A stretch of 64,000 nucleotides of DNA from NCBI RefSeq assembly GCF_002531725.1, contig NZ_NWSQ01000001.1, positions 1 through 64,000 of the forward strand, read 5' to 3'. Of this stretch, positions 53,165-61,998 are shown piece by piece. The notes beneath the pieces were generated by a model. The model was not told where the DNA came from. It made no database searches and saw nothing but the letters and a program-made list of their open reading frames with translations. Source of the DNA: Rhizobium sp. L43. GTDB lineage: Bacteria; Pseudomonadota; Alphaproteobacteria; Rhizobiales; Rhizobiaceae. Position numbers and translations under genes: made by a program. Position 1 is the first letter of the stretch. Each line of letters starts with the position of its first letter.

Positions 53165-54163
53165 TTAGCGGCGATAGACGAAGCCCAGTTTCCGCCCCAG
53201 CCGTGACGCGTAGAATTCGCCGATGATGCCGCGGCGGAAGATCAGCACGCAGACCATGAAGACGATGCCGGTGATGATCGTCACCGGGAATTCCGAGGTG
53301 GCAAGGTAGTTTTCCAGCGCCACCACCAGCCCGGCGCCAAAGAGCGGGCCGATCAGCGTGCCAATGCCGCCAAGCAGCGTCATCAGGATCACCTCGCCCG
53401 ACATCTGCCAGGCGACATCGGTCAAGGTCGCGAACTGGAAGACGATCGATTTCACCGCGCCGGCGAGCCCCGCAAGGGCGGCCGACATGACGAAGGCGCC
53501 GAGCTTGTAGCGCGCCACGGAATAACCGAGCGAGATTGCTCGTTGTTCGTTCTCGCGGATCGATTTCAGGATCATGCCGAAGGGCGAATTGATGAAGCGC
53601 CAGATGATCAGCACGCCGATGATGAACACGGCCAGCACGAAATAATACATGTTGGTCGAGCTGTTCAAATCGATGAAGCCGAAGAGATGGCCGCGCGGCA
53701 CCGACTGGATGCCGTCCTCGCCTTCGGTGAACTCCGCCTGCAGGCAGAAGAAGAAGAACATCTGCGACAGCGCCAGCGTGATCATCGCGAAATAGATGCC
53801 CTGGCGGCGGATGGCGAAGAAACCCATGACGAGACCGAGGAATGCCGCACCGGCCACCCCGATCAGGATGCCGAGTTCCGGCGGCAGGCCCCATTCCTTC
53901 ACCGTATAGGCGGTGAAATAGGCGGCACCGCCGAAGAAGGTGGCATGGCCGAAGGAAAGCAGGCCGGTATAGCCGAGCAGCAGGTTGAAGGCGCAGGCAA
54001 AGAGCGCGAAGCAGAGCAGCTTCATCAGGAAGATCGGGTAGAAGAAGAACGGTGCCAGGAGCAGGAGCAGCAGCCCCGCCAGCAGGAAGCCCGCCTGCAC
54101 CGAAAGGGCGGTCCGGCTTTTTTCCGTTTGGATGGTTTCGGTGATGTCGGTCATGTCAGGCAT
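53165..54163 (-). CDS. livM: Branched-chain-amino-acid-type ABC importer permease (LivM-like)
   Basis: 332 residues with about eight to nine hydrophobic segments. LLGYTGLLSFGHATFFGGAAYFTAY is the diagnostic LivM/LivH stretch and FAVRRQGIYFAMITLALSQM-like sequence follows; SIRENEQRAISLGYSVARYKLGAFVMSA is the coupling loop. The start at 54163 overlaps livH by 8 bp; ATG 54154 would not overlap. It is a channel subunit for the operon's substrate, which need not be an amino acid, as many Liv-type importers carry other small organic molecules. Confidence 0.92.
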   Translation of the reverse strand: MPDMTDITETIQTEKSRTALSVQAGFLLAGLLLLLLAPFFFYPIFLMKLLCFALFACAFNLLLGYTGLLSFGHATFFGGAAYFTAYTVKEWGLPPELGILIGVAGAAFLGLVMGFFAIRRQGIYFAMITLALSQMFFFFCLQAEFTEGEDGIQSVPRGHLFGFIDLNSSTNMYYFVLAVFIIGVLIIWRFINSPFGMILKSIRENEQRAISLGYSVARYKLGAFVMSAALAGLAGAVKSIVFQFATLTDVAWQMSGEVILMTLLGGIGTLIGPLFGAGLVVALENYLATSEFPVTIITGIVFMVCVLIFRRGIIGEFYASRLGRKLGFVYRR

Positions 54164-55043
54164 CCCGGCCGAAGAGGCCCGCGGGCCTGATGAGAAGCAC
54201 GATCGCCATGATGACGAAGATCACGATATTGGACGCCTCGGGATAAAAGACCTTGGTCAGGCCCTCGGCGATGCCCAGCACATAGCCGGTGATGATCGCG
54301 CCCATGATCGATCCCATGCCGCCGACCACGACCACGGCGAAGACGACGATGATCATGTTCGAGCCCATCAGCGGCGAGACCTGGTAGATCGGCGCCGCCA
54401 GCACGCCGGCAAAGGCGGCAAGGCCGGCGCCGAGGGCGTAGGTGAGCGTCAAGAGCACCGGCACGTTAACGCCGAAGACCTGCACCAGCACGGCGTTTTC
54501 GGTGGCGGCTCGGAGGTAGGCGCCGAGCTTGGTCTTCTCGATCAGCAGCCAGGTGCCGAGGCAGACGACCAGCGAGACGACGACCACCCAGCCGCGATAG
54601 ATAGGCAGGAACATGAAGCCGAGATTGGCGCCGCCGGCAAGGGCTGCCGGCGTCGCATAGGGCTGGCCGGAAGAGCCGTAGAGATAGCGGAAGGTGCCTT
54701 CGACGGCGAGCGCCATCCCGAATGTGAAGAGCAGGCCGTAAAGCGGATCGAGATCGTAGAGCCGGCGCAGGAACAGCCGCTCGATGACGGCGCCGGCGAG
54801 GCCGACGATGACGGGCGCCAGGATCAGCGACGGCCAGTAGCCGATGCCGGCATAGGTGAGCAAGAGGTAAGCGACGAAGGCGCCGAGCATATATTGCGCG
54901 CCGTGGGCGAAGTTGATCACCCGGAGCAGGCCGAAGATGATGGCGAGGCCGAGGCTGAGCAGCGCGTAGAAGGAGCCGTTGATCAGGCCGATCAGCAGCT
55001 GGCCGAGCAGCGCCTGCAGGGGAATCCCGAAGATCATCGTCAT
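54156..55043 (-). CDS. livH: Branched-chain-amino-acid-type ABC importer permease (LivH-like)
   Basis: 295 residues from ATG 55043 (MTMIFGIPLQALLGQ); ATG 55037 is an alternative. LLIGLINGSFYALLSLGLAIIFGLLRVINFAHGAQYMLGAFVAY is the standard LivH N-terminus, and GMGSIMGAIITGYVLGIAEGL is the C-terminal signature. About eight membrane helices are expected. It is preceded by livF with 4 bp between stop and start, and overlaps livM. Confidence 0.92.
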   Translation of the reverse strand: MTMIFGIPLQALLGQLLIGLINGSFYALLSLGLAIIFGLLRVINFAHGAQYMLGAFVAYLLLTYAGIGYWPSLILAPVIVGLAGAVIERLFLRRLYDLDPLYGLLFTFGMALAVEGTFRYLYGSSGQPYATPAALAGGANLGFMFLPIYRGWVVVVSLVVCLGTWLLIEKTKLGAYLRAATENAVLVQVFGVNVPVLLTLTYALGAGLAAFAGVLAAPIYQVSPLMGSNMIIVVFAVVVVGGMGSIMGAIITGYVLGIAEGLTKVFYPEASNIVIFVIMAIVLLIRPAGLFGRDA

Positions 55044-55047
55044 CTGG

Positions 55048-55749
55048 TCACACCCCCAGAACCTTGTGCAGCGTATCCATGCGCTGCGGCAGTTCGCCGA
55101 CCGGGAATTCCGACACCATCTGCCCATGATCCATCAGATAGAAGCGATCGGCAATACGGCTGGCGAACCGGAAATTCTGCTCGACGAGCAGGATCGTCAT
55201 GCCGCGTCCTTTCAGCGTCTGCAGCACCTCGCCGATGCGCTGAACGATGACGGGGGCAAGCCCCTCGGTCGGCTCGTCGAGAATGAGCAGCCGGACGCCG
55301 GTGCGCAGGATCCGGGCAATCGCCAGCATCTGCTGCTCGCCGCCGGATAGTTTGGTGCCGGGGCTGCCGCGGCGTTCGTAGAGATTGGGGAAGAGCTCGT
55401 AGATCTCGTCGAGGGTCATGCCGCCCTTCGCGACGACCGGCGGCAGCAGCAGGTTTTCCGAAACGGTCAGCGTCGAGAAGATGCCGCGCTCCTCCGGCAC
55501 GAAGCCGATGCCGCGATGCGCCGTCTTGTGCAGCGGCACCTGCATCATGTCGCTGCCGGCAAAGCTGATCCTGCCCTTGCGGGCGCGCACGATGCCGGTG
55601 ATGGTGCGCAGCGTCGTCGTCTTGCCGACGCCGTTGCGGCCGAGAATGGTGATCGTCTCGCCTTCGGCCACCCGCATGTCGACGCCATGCAGGACGTGGC
55701 TTTCGCCGTACCAGGCATTGAGCTCGTGAACTTCGAGCAGGGCGGCCAT
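55048..55749 (-). CDS. livF: Branched-chain-type ABC importer ATPase (LivF-like)
   Basis: 233 residues from ATG 55749; the TTG before it is not needed. Walker A GRNGVGKTT, signature LSGGEQQM, Walker B LLILDEPTEGLAP and switch LLVEQNFRFASRIADRFYLMDHG are those of LivF proteins. The shorter LivF pairs with LivG to power LivHM. The start overlaps the livG stop by one base. Confidence 0.93.
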   Translation of the reverse strand: MAALLEVHELNAWYGESHVLHGVDMRVAEGETITILGRNGVGKTTTLRTITGIVRARKGRISFAGSDMMQVPLHKTAHRGIGFVPEERGIFSTLTVSENLLLPPVVAKGGMTLDEIYELFPNLYERRGSPGTKLSGGEQQMLAIARILRTGVRLLILDEPTEGLAPVIVQRIGEVLQTLKGRGMTILLVEQNFRFASRIADRFYLMDHGQMVSEFPVGELPQRMDTLHKVLGV

Positions 55750-56531
55750 CAATGCTCCTCCGTGCCCATGTAGGCGACGCGGACGCGCTCGTCCTGGCTG
55801 ACTGTGGCGTAATCGCCCTCGGCGAGGATCTCGCCGCGCTGCAGCACGGTGACGTGCTGGCAGATATTGGCGACGACGGAGAGATTGTGCTCGACCATCA
55901 GCACCGCCCGCTCGCGGGCGACGTCGCGGATGATGGATGAAACGACGCCGACATCCTCCAGCCCCATGCCGGCCATCGGCTCGTCGAGCAGCAGCACCTT
56001 GGGATCGAGCGCCAGCGTGGTGGCGATCTCCAGCACGCGCTTGCGGCCATAGGAAAGATCGGCGGCGATATGATCGCGCTCCTTAGAAAGCCCGACGCTG
56101 GCGAGCAGCTGCTCGGCGCGCTCGTTCAGCCGGTCGAGTGCCGAAAGCGGCCGCCAGAACTGCGTGGACAGATTGTTCGGCCGCTGCAGCGCCACCCGGA
56201 CATTGTCGAGAACGGATAGGTGCGGGAAGACCGCCGAGATCTGGAAGGAGCGCACCAGCCCCATGCGGGCGACCTTGTCGGGCGGCGTTCCGGTGATGTC
56301 GGTGCCCATCAGGGTGATCGTGCCCGATGTCGGCTGCAGGAACTTGGTCAGCAGGTTGAAGACCGTGGTCTTGCCGGCGCCGTTCGGGCCGATCAGCGCA
56401 TGCACGCTGGCGTCATGCACATCGAGATCGACATTCTTGACGGCCGTGAAGCCGCCGAAATCGCGGCGCAGGCCGCGGGCGGATAGTACCACCCGCGGCT
56501 TTACCTGAGTTTCAATTGCGGAAACCGCCAT
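55749..56531 (-). CDS. livG: Branched-chain-type ABC importer ATPase (LivG-like)
   Basis: 260 residues from ATG 56531 (MAVSAIETQVKPRVVLSARGL). Walker A GPNGAGKTTVFNLLTKFL, the LivG-specific RSFQISAVFPHLSVLDNVRVAL stretch, signature LSYGRKRVLEIA and Walker B VLLLDEPMAGMG are clear. It begins 5 bp after the livK stop. With LivF, LivH, LivM and LivK it completes an importer. Confidence 0.93.
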   Translation of the reverse strand: MAVSAIETQVKPRVVLSARGLRRDFGGFTAVKNVDLDVHDASVHALIGPNGAGKTTVFNLLTKFLQPTSGTITLMGTDITGTPPDKVARMGLVRSFQISAVFPHLSVLDNVRVALQRPNNLSTQFWRPLSALDRLNERAEQLLASVGLSKERDHIAADLSYGRKRVLEIATTLALDPKVLLLDEPMAGMGLEDVGVVSSIIRDVARERAVLMVEHNLSVVANICQHVTVLQRGEILAEGDYATVSQDERVRVAYMGTEEH

Positions 56532-56536
56532 CGTGC

Positions 56537-57742
56537 TTACTTCACCAGATCGCAGCCGCTCTTGGCGGGATCGATATAGGCTTCCTTGCCGGGAATGGTG
56601 GCGAGAACGTTGAAGTAGTCCCACGGCTCCTTGCTGTCGGCCGGCTTCTTGACCTGCAGCAGGTACATGTCGTGGATCATGCGGCCATTGGCGCCGACCG
56701 TGCCGCCGCGGCCGAAGACGTCATCGACCGGCATTTCATGCAGCAGCTTGGCGACGGCATCCGTATCGTCCGTGCCGGCCTTCTGCACAGCCTTCAGATA
56801 TTGCGTCACCGCCGAATAGGTGCCGGTATGGATCATGTTCGGCATCTTGCCGGTGCGTGCGAAGAACTTCTTGGCGAAGGCGCGGCTTTCGTCGTCGCGG
56901 TTCCAGTAGAAGCCTTCCGTCAGCGTCAGGCCTTGAGCCGCTTCGAGTCCGAGACCATGGACTTCGGCCAGAGTGAAGAGCAGCGCCGCCAGATGCTGGC
57001 CGCCCTGGGTGATGCCGAATTCGGCCGCCTGCTTGATGGCGTTCGAGGTATCGAGGCCGGCATTGGCAAGGCCGATCACCTTGGCGCCGGATGATTGCGC
57101 CTGCAGCAGGAAGGAGGAGAAATCCTGGGTCGACAACGGATGGCGCACGGCGCCGACAACCTTGCCGCCGCTCGCCTTGACGTAGTCGCTGGTCTGCTGC
57201 TCCAGCGAATAGCCGAAGGCATAGTCGGCGGTCAGGAAGAACCAGCTGTCGCCGCCCTGCTTGACGAGGGCGCCGCCGGTACCGACGGCGAGCGCATGAG
57301 TGTCGTAGGCCCAATGGAAGCCGTAGGGCGAGCAGGCCTTGCCGGTCAGATCCGTCGTCGCAGCACCGGTGACGATGTCGATCTTCTTCTTTTCCTTGGC
57401 GATCGCCTGCACGGCGAGCGCCACCGACGAGGTGGTCAATTCCATGATCGCATCCACCTGCTCGGTGTCGTACCACTGGCGGGCGATGTTGGAGGCGATA
57501 TCGGGTTTGTTCTGGTGGTCGGCATCGACGATCTCGACCGGAACACCCAGCACCTTGCCGCCGAAATCCTCGACCGCCATCTTGGCGGCCTCGACGGAAG
57601 ACTTGCCGCCAAAATCGGCATAAACACCCGACTGGTCGTTCAGGATGCCGATCTTGACCTTGCCGTCGGTCGCGCTCTGCGCGAGCACCGCCGTGCTGCT
57701 CGCAAGCAGAAATGCAACTGATGCAATGAGATTCTTACGCAT
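56537..57742 (-). CDS. livK: Branched-chain-type ABC importer periplasmic binding protein (LivK-like)
   Basis: 401 residues with a Sec signal peptide (NLIASVAFLLASSTAVLA, cut before QSAT). The PBP1 amino-acid-type fold begins VKIGILNDQSGVYADFGGKSSVEAAKMAVEDFGG, and DFSSFLLQAQSSGAKVIGLANAG and GAKVIG-type motifs follow. The family also binds amides, organic acids and aromatic compounds; co-transcription with an alcohol dehydrogenase and a hydroxyacid dehydrogenase suggests a non-amino-acid ligand here. It is first in its operon, divergent from a LysR gene 175 bp away. Confidence 0.92.
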   Translation of the reverse strand: MRKNLIASVAFLLASSTAVLAQSATDGKVKIGILNDQSGVYADFGGKSSVEAAKMAVEDFGGKVLGVPVEIVDADHQNKPDIASNIARQWYDTEQVDAIMELTTSSVALAVQAIAKEKKKIDIVTGAATTDLTGKACSPYGFHWAYDTHALAVGTGGALVKQGGDSWFFLTADYAFGYSLEQQTSDYVKASGGKVVGAVRHPLSTQDFSSFLLQAQSSGAKVIGLANAGLDTSNAIKQAAEFGITQGGQHLAALLFTLAEVHGLGLEAAQGLTLTEGFYWNRDDESRAFAKKFFARTGKMPNMIHTGTYSAVTQYLKAVQKAGTDDTDAVAKLLHEMPVDDVFGRGGTVGANGRMIHDMYLLQVKKPADSKEPWDYFNVLATIPGKEAYIDPAKSGCDLVK

Positions 57743-57775
57743 ATTCTCTCCTCCCAGAGATGAGCCAAATTGCGG

Positions 57776-57787
57776 ATCTGTTCAGAT
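57776..57787. promoter_or_regulatory. Candidate LysR site, livK-proximal
   Basis: ATCTG-tt-CAGAT is an inverted repeat, enclosed by CCAAAT/ATTTGG, about 35 bp upstream of livK. The ATCTGTTC motif recurs in the site next to the LysR gene. Confidence 0.5.
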
Positions 57788-57885
57788 TTGGCCAGCCGCA
57801 CTCCTCAGAACGGCCGACCCTCGCCTTACGATCACGGAAATTCCGCGTTGAAGCAACGGGTGGTTTACAACTAATTCCAAACAGT

Positions 57886-57907
57886 ATCTGTTCGTTTTTG
57901 AACAGAT
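57886..57907. promoter_or_regulatory. Candidate LysR site, regulator-proximal
   Basis: ATCTGTTC-gttttt-GAACAGAT is a perfect 8-bp inverted repeat immediately upstream of the LysR start at 57918. AACAG-tat-CTGTT overlaps it. Its half-site matches the one near livK, so one regulator may bind both. Confidence 0.6.
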
Positions 57908-57917
57908 GGGGACGGCG

Positions 57918-58871
57918 ATGACCAATCCACCGCAGTTTACTTGGGACGATCTTCAGTTTTTTCTAGCCGTCGCCCGCACCGGACAGCTGTCGACCGCGGC
58001 CCGCCAGCTGCGTTCCAGCCATGCCACCGTCTCGCGCCGCATCGACCGGCTGGAATTCACCCTCAAGGTCAAGCTGTTCGAGCGTAATCCGCGCGGCTAT
58101 GTGCTGACCGCCATGGGCACGCGCTTCGTCGAGACGGCCGAGCGGATGGAACAGGAGACCGAGCGGCTGCGCGCCGACCTTGCCGACGGCTCGATGGCGC
58201 AGCGCGGCCTGGTGCGGCTGAGCGCGCCGGAGGGTTTTGCCAATTTTTTCTTCGCAACCGTGCTGCCGCGGTTTGCCGCGCAGCATCCGCATCTCTCGCT
58301 CGAACTGGTGACGATCCAGCAGATCATGTCGCTGTCACGCAAGGAGGCCGATCTTTCCGTCGTGCTCGACGAGCCGAAGGGCGGGCCCTATTTCGCCGAG
58401 AAGCTGACCGACTACCATCTGCAGATCTACGGCTCGCGCGACTATCTGGCAAAGGCGCCTGCCATCACCTGCCGCGAAGACCTGCTCAACCATCCCTTCG
58501 TCAGCTACATCGAGGAGATGATTTTCGCGCCGGGCCTGGATTACCTCAGCGATGTGCACCCGCGCATCAAACCGCAATTCCAGAGTTCCAGCATCTTCGC
58601 GCAGCTCACCGCCACCCGAAACGGTCTCGGCCTCTGCATCCTGCCCTATTTCTTCGCCAGCCGTTACCCCGAGCTGGTGCGCGTGCTGCCCGACGAGATC
58701 GACCTCAAGCGCCACTACTGGATCACCTGCCATCGCGACCTGAAACAGGCGCCGCGTGTGCGCGCCGTCATCGACTTCCTGCGTGAGGCCGTGCGTGGCG
58801 AGGATGCTCGCTTCGTGCCGCCTTACGTCACCGCCGCCGGCCCGGCGCGCCGATCGGAAGCCGAAACCTGA
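57918..58871 (+). CDS. LysR-family regulator divergent from the liv operon
   Basis: 317 residues from ATG 57918; the ATG at 57906 lies inside the palindrome and has no ribosome site. The helix-turn-helix is DDLQFFLAVARTGQLSTAARQLRSSHATVSRRIDRLEFTLKVKLFERNPRGYVLT. The effector domain ends with DEIDLKRHYWITCHRDLKQAPRVRAVIDFL. Its position, divergent from livK with repeated CTGTTC motifs, suggests that it controls the importer/dehydrogenase operon and itself. Confidence 0.9.
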   Translation: MTNPPQFTWDDLQFFLAVARTGQLSTAARQLRSSHATVSRRIDRLEFTLKVKLFERNPRGYVLTAMGTRFVETAERMEQETERLRADLADGSMAQRGLVRLSAPEGFANFFFATVLPRFAAQHPHLSLELVTIQQIMSLSRKEADLSVVLDEPKGGPYFAEKLTDYHLQIYGSRDYLAKAPAITCREDLLNHPFVSYIEEMIFAPGLDYLSDVHPRIKPQFQSSSIFAQLTATRNGLGLCILPYFFASRYPELVRVLPDEIDLKRHYWITCHRDLKQAPRVRAVIDFLREAVRGEDARFVPPYVTAAGPARRSEAET

Positions 58872-59210
58872 CTATTTGAGGAACTCGGCCCGGTGCGGCG
58901 TGAAGCTGTCGATCAGCCGGCCCTTTTCCAGCGCCTTGACGCCGTGGACGAGATTGGGGGGCACGATGAAGCTGCCGCCCTGCTTGAGCACCTCGGTCCG
59001 GCCATCGATCGTCACTTCGAAGCTGCCCTCGGCGACGTAACTGGCCTGGATGTGCGGATGCGAATGGGCCGCGCCCACGGCGCCGCTTTCGAATGCCACT
59101 TCCACCATCATCATCTCGGGCAGATAGGTCATGATGCGCCGGACGACGCCGGGCTCGGGATTGACCCATTCGGCGCCTTCGGCCGATACGAACAGATCGC
59201 TTGACGACAT
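58872..59210 (-). CDS. Small cupin-domain protein
   Basis: 112 residues from ATG 59210, with GGAGA 5 bp upstream. The two cupin motifs are visible: AAHSHPHIQASYVAEGSFEVTIDG (His-x-His and Glu) and GGSFIVPPNLVHGVKAL (His). It resembles KdgF-type cupins that open uronate products, but no pectin gene is adjacent and the exact reaction is unknown. It is convergent with the LysR gene with adjoining stops, and divergent from the acyl-CoA dehydrogenase gene. Confidence 0.87.
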   Translation of the reverse strand: MSSSDLFVSAEGAEWVNPEPGVVRRIMTYLPEMMMVEVAFESGAVGAAHSHPHIQASYVAEGSFEVTIDGRTEVLKQGGSFIVPPNLVHGVKALEKGRLIDSFTPHRAEFLK

Positions 59211-59384
59211 TTCCGTCTCCTCGTTCCAGAATCGATCGCGGGCAAAGTGGATCATGCCGACGCTTTTGAAAAGATGGCGCGGCCGGTCTTTTCGAGACTG
59301 CCGCCTTCTGTTGACGCGGTCGGCTGGCGGGTCTATGGCCAATTTAAGCGAGGCAAGCCAGAACCGGGATGAGGAGACGCGGCC

Positions 59385-60572
59385 ATGCAGCATACGCGCG
59401 AGGTTTTCGACTGGGCCGATCCGTTCCGGCTGGTGGAGCAGCTGACCGACGAAGAGCGCATGGTGCAGGATACCGCCCATGCCTATGCGCAGGAGAAGCT
59501 TGCTCCGCGGGTTCTCCAAGCCTTCCGCCATGAAAAGACCGATCCCGAAATCTTCCGGGAAATGGGCGAACTCGGCCTGCTCGGCCCGACGATCTCCCCC
59601 AATTACGGCGGCGCCGGCCTCGGTTACGTCGCCTACGGCCTGATCGCCCGTGAGGTCGAGCGGGTCGACAGCGGTTACCGCTCGATGATGAGCGTGCAGT
59701 CCTCGCTGGTCATGGTGCCGATCGACACCTTCGGCTCCGAGGCGCAGAAGCTGAAATACCTGCCGAAACTTGGCGCCGGCGAATGGATCGGCTGCTTCGG
59801 CCTGACCGAACCCGATCACGGCTCCGATCCCGGCTCGATGGCGACGCGCGCCAAAAAGGTCGATGGCGGCTACAGCCTGACCGGCTCGAAGACCTGGATC
59901 TCCAACGCGCCGATCGCCGATGTCTTCGTCGTCTGGGCCAAGACCGAGGACGGCCTCATTCGCGGCTTCATCCTCGAAAAGGGCTGGAAGGGGCTTTCGG
60001 CTCCCGCCATCCACGGCAAGGTGGGCCTGCGCGCCTCGATCACAGGCGAAGTGGTGATGGATGGGGTCTTCGTGCCGGAGGAAAATCTTCTGCCTGGTGT
60101 GACGGGCCTCAAGGGACCGTTCACCTGCCTCAACTCGGCCCGTTTCGGCATCGCCTGGGGCGCGCTCGGCGCCGCCGAGGATTGTTATGCCAGAGCCCGG
60201 CAATATACGCTGGAGCGCAAGCAGTTCGGCCGGCCGCTTGCCGCCAACCAGCTGATCCAGAAGAAGCTCGCCGACATGGCGGCGGAGATCTCGCTCGGCC
60301 TTCAGGGCTGCCTGCGGCTCGGCCGCATGAAGGAGGAAGGCCATCCGCCGGTGGAACTGACCTCGATCCTCAAGCGCAACAGCTGCGGCAAGGCGCTGGA
60401 GATCGCGCGTGCCGCCCGCGACATGCTCGGCGGCAACGGCATCTCCGACGAATTCGGCATCGCCCGCCATCTCGTCAACCTCGAAGTGGTCAACACCTAT
60501 GAGGGCACGCACGACATCCACGCCCTGATCATCGGCCGGGCGATCACCGGCATCGCCGCCTTCGCGAATTAG
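59385..60572 (+). CDS. gcdH: Glutaryl-CoA dehydrogenase
   Basis: 395 residues, the usual length. Acyl-CoA dehydrogenase features are [20 protein letters not shown], the FAD-binding [19 protein letters not shown] and the C-terminal [19 protein letters not shown], where the Glu is the catalytic base and the whole stretch is diagnostic of GcdH. It oxidises and decarboxylates glutaryl-CoA to crotonyl-CoA in lysine/tryptophan breakdown. GAGGAG precedes the ATG. It is alone here; a CoA-transferase is not adjacent. Confidence 0.93.
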   Translation: MQHTREVFDWADPFRLVEQLTDEERMVQDTAHAYAQEKLAPRVLQAFRHEKTDPEIFREMGELGLLGPTISPNYGGAGLGYVAYGLIAREVERVDSGYRSMMSVQSSLVMVPIDTFGSEAQKLKYLPKLGAGEWIGCFGLTEPDHGSDPGSMATRAKKVDGGYSLTGSKTWISNAPIADVFVVWAKTEDGLIRGFILEKGWKGLSAPAIHGKVGLRASITGEVVMDGVFVPEENLLPGVTGLKGPFTCLNSARFGIAWGALGAAEDCYARARQYTLERKQFGRPLAANQLIQKKLADMAAEISLGLQGCLRLGRMKEEGHPPVELTSILKRNSCGKALEIARAARDMLGGNGISDEFGIARHLVNLEVVNTYEGTHDIHALIIGRAITGIAAFAN

Positions 60573-60601
60573 GGTCTGATGAGTTGTGAATCGTTCGTTG
60601 G

Positions 60602-60625
60602 TCCGGCCTCAAATCATGGGCCGGA
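60602..60625 (+). terminator. Weak hairpin after gcdH
   Basis: TCCGGCC and GGCCGGA form a 7-bp stem with a 10-base loop 30 bp after the gcdH stop. No T-run follows, so termination is uncertain. Confidence 0.4.
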
Positions 60626-60666
60626 GGCAGCACCAGCTTTTGCGGCTCTGCGTTCAAGGGCGCGTT

Positions 60667-61332
60667 TTATTGCGTGACTAAGACGTGACTAAGAGAGGCC
60701 AGCTTGTCGAAACTGAAACTGTCTTCCTCAGGCATGCTTTCACGAATGCTCGCAACCGATTCTCCTGCGCGAAGGCGCTGAGCGATTTCGATACCTCGTG
60801 CTGCACGCTTGCGCTCCGACTCCCGCCAGAATCCGGTACTCTCGGGATTTCTGAACTTACGCAGCATTGTACCGGCGCCGGTGAGGACTGCTTCCGAAAA
60901 GTGAGCAAACGTCTTGGCGTTGGCCACAACTGCCCAGAAGATCGTTTCCGCTCTCACGTGGAGATCGCGGTCCAGGAGGCAAGCGGCAAGGCGATCCGCA
61001 ATGGCGTCGCTATAGAGCCCGGAGTTCGTCACATAAGCCACAAACCGCCACCGGCAGTTGCCCACCGGGTCATCGGCCAGCTTGATAACGACGTCGACCA
61101 TACAGTCCGCCGGCGGGTAAGCTTCATCAAGATACCATGCCCCGCGTTGGCGCTCGCTTGATTTCTCCGATTGAAGAAGTTGGATGAGCGGCTCTAGGTC
61201 GATCCCCTTGCGCCATCGTTTAAACACGGTCCCCCATAGCGCATTGTAAGCAAAGTCTTCCCCACGATCCCCTCCATCATTTATCATTCGGAGCAGATCG
61301 CCGGTGGCGTATGCAGAAAAATCGGAAATCAT
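60667..61332 (-). CDS. Unrecognised soluble helical protein, possibly HEAT-like
   Basis: 221 residues from ATG 61332 (MISDFSAYATGDLLRM); the frame runs open to 61536 and an earlier start cannot be excluded, though it would collide with the next gene. Features are a short N-terminal helical stretch (DLLRMINDGGDRGEDFAYNALWGTVFKRWRKG), repeated short helices (LEPLIQLLQSEKSSERQRGAWYLDE, VDVVIKLADDPVGNCRWRFVAYVTNS, DAIADRLAACLLDRDLHVRAETIFWAVV) that resemble HEAT-type repeats, and a charged C-terminus. No signal peptide or membrane segment. Base composition is less GC-rich than the neighbours, hinting at transfer. No function is assigned. Confidence 0.6.
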   Translation of the reverse strand: MISDFSAYATGDLLRMINDGGDRGEDFAYNALWGTVFKRWRKGIDLEPLIQLLQSEKSSERQRGAWYLDEAYPPADCMVDVVIKLADDPVGNCRWRFVAYVTNSGLYSDAIADRLAACLLDRDLHVRAETIFWAVVANAKTFAHFSEAVLTGAGTMLRKFRNPESTGFWRESERKRAARGIEIAQRLRAGESVASIRESMPEEDSFSFDKLASLSHVLVTQ

Positions 61333-61536
61333 CGAGAAAGCGGTGGTCGCGCCACACGCATTTTGGTTGATGCAAGTGTCTCCTTTGCTCAGCGCGGCAT
61401 CTATGTCAATCCCGAGCGCGAAAGTTCGACTGCCCTTGGGACCAACACGCTGCCTCCTGGCGACGAATTGCCACGCGCCTGACAATGTGCAACCTTCCTG
61501 AATTGCGGCGCGAAAGCCGGCAAAGAGGGGGATCAC

Positions 61537-61998
61537 ATGTTTCTGCTTCTTGCATTGCTGATCGGTGTCATCTCAGGCCTTCGCACCATGACCGCACCGG
61601 CCACCGTCGCCTGGGGTGCGGCGCTCGGCTGGTTCGACGTGTCGCAGACGCCGCTTGCCTTCATGGGATATCGGTGGACGCCGTGGATCTTCACGGTTCT
61701 CGCCATCGTCGAACTGATCGCCGACCAGCTGCCGTCGACGCCGTCACGCAAGGTGCCGATGCAGTTCGGCGCCCGCATCGTCTCGGGCGCGCTCTCAGGC
61801 GCGACGATCGGTGCCGCCAGCAGCCTGTTCTTCGGCGGGCTGATCGCCGGGGTGATCGGCGCCGTCATCGGCACATATGGCGGCGCTGCCGTCCGCGGCC
61901 GGCTTGCCGCCGCCTTCGGCAAGGATTTGCCGGCAGCTCTCATCGAAGATGCCGTCGCCGTCATCGGCGCGGTGCTGATCGTGGGGGCCGTGTCATGA
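61537..61998 (+). CDS. DUF4126-family membrane protein
   Basis: 153 residues with about four hydrophobic segments. FLLLALLIGVISGLRTMTAPATVAWGAALGW is the N-terminal signature of the family, followed by IFTVLAIVELIADQLPSTPSRK and a glycine-rich GALSGATIGAASSLFFGGLIAGVIGAVIGTYGGA. It is an inner-membrane protein of unknown function. Its stop overlaps the start of the FAD oxidoreductase gene by 4 bp (ATGA), so the two are translationally coupled. Confidence 0.85.
   Translation: MFLLLALLIGVISGLRTMTAPATVAWGAALGWFDVSQTPLAFMGYRWTPWIFTVLAIVELIADQLPSTPSRKVPMQFGARIVSGALSGATIGAASSLFFGGLIAGVIGAVIGTYGGAAVRGRLAAAFGKDLPAALIEDAVAVIGAVLIVGAVS

Noticed and set aside
59211..60521. A long upstream extension of the cupin gene
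   Set aside because: It runs antisense through gcdH. ATG 59210 with its own ribosome site gives a normal-sized cupin.
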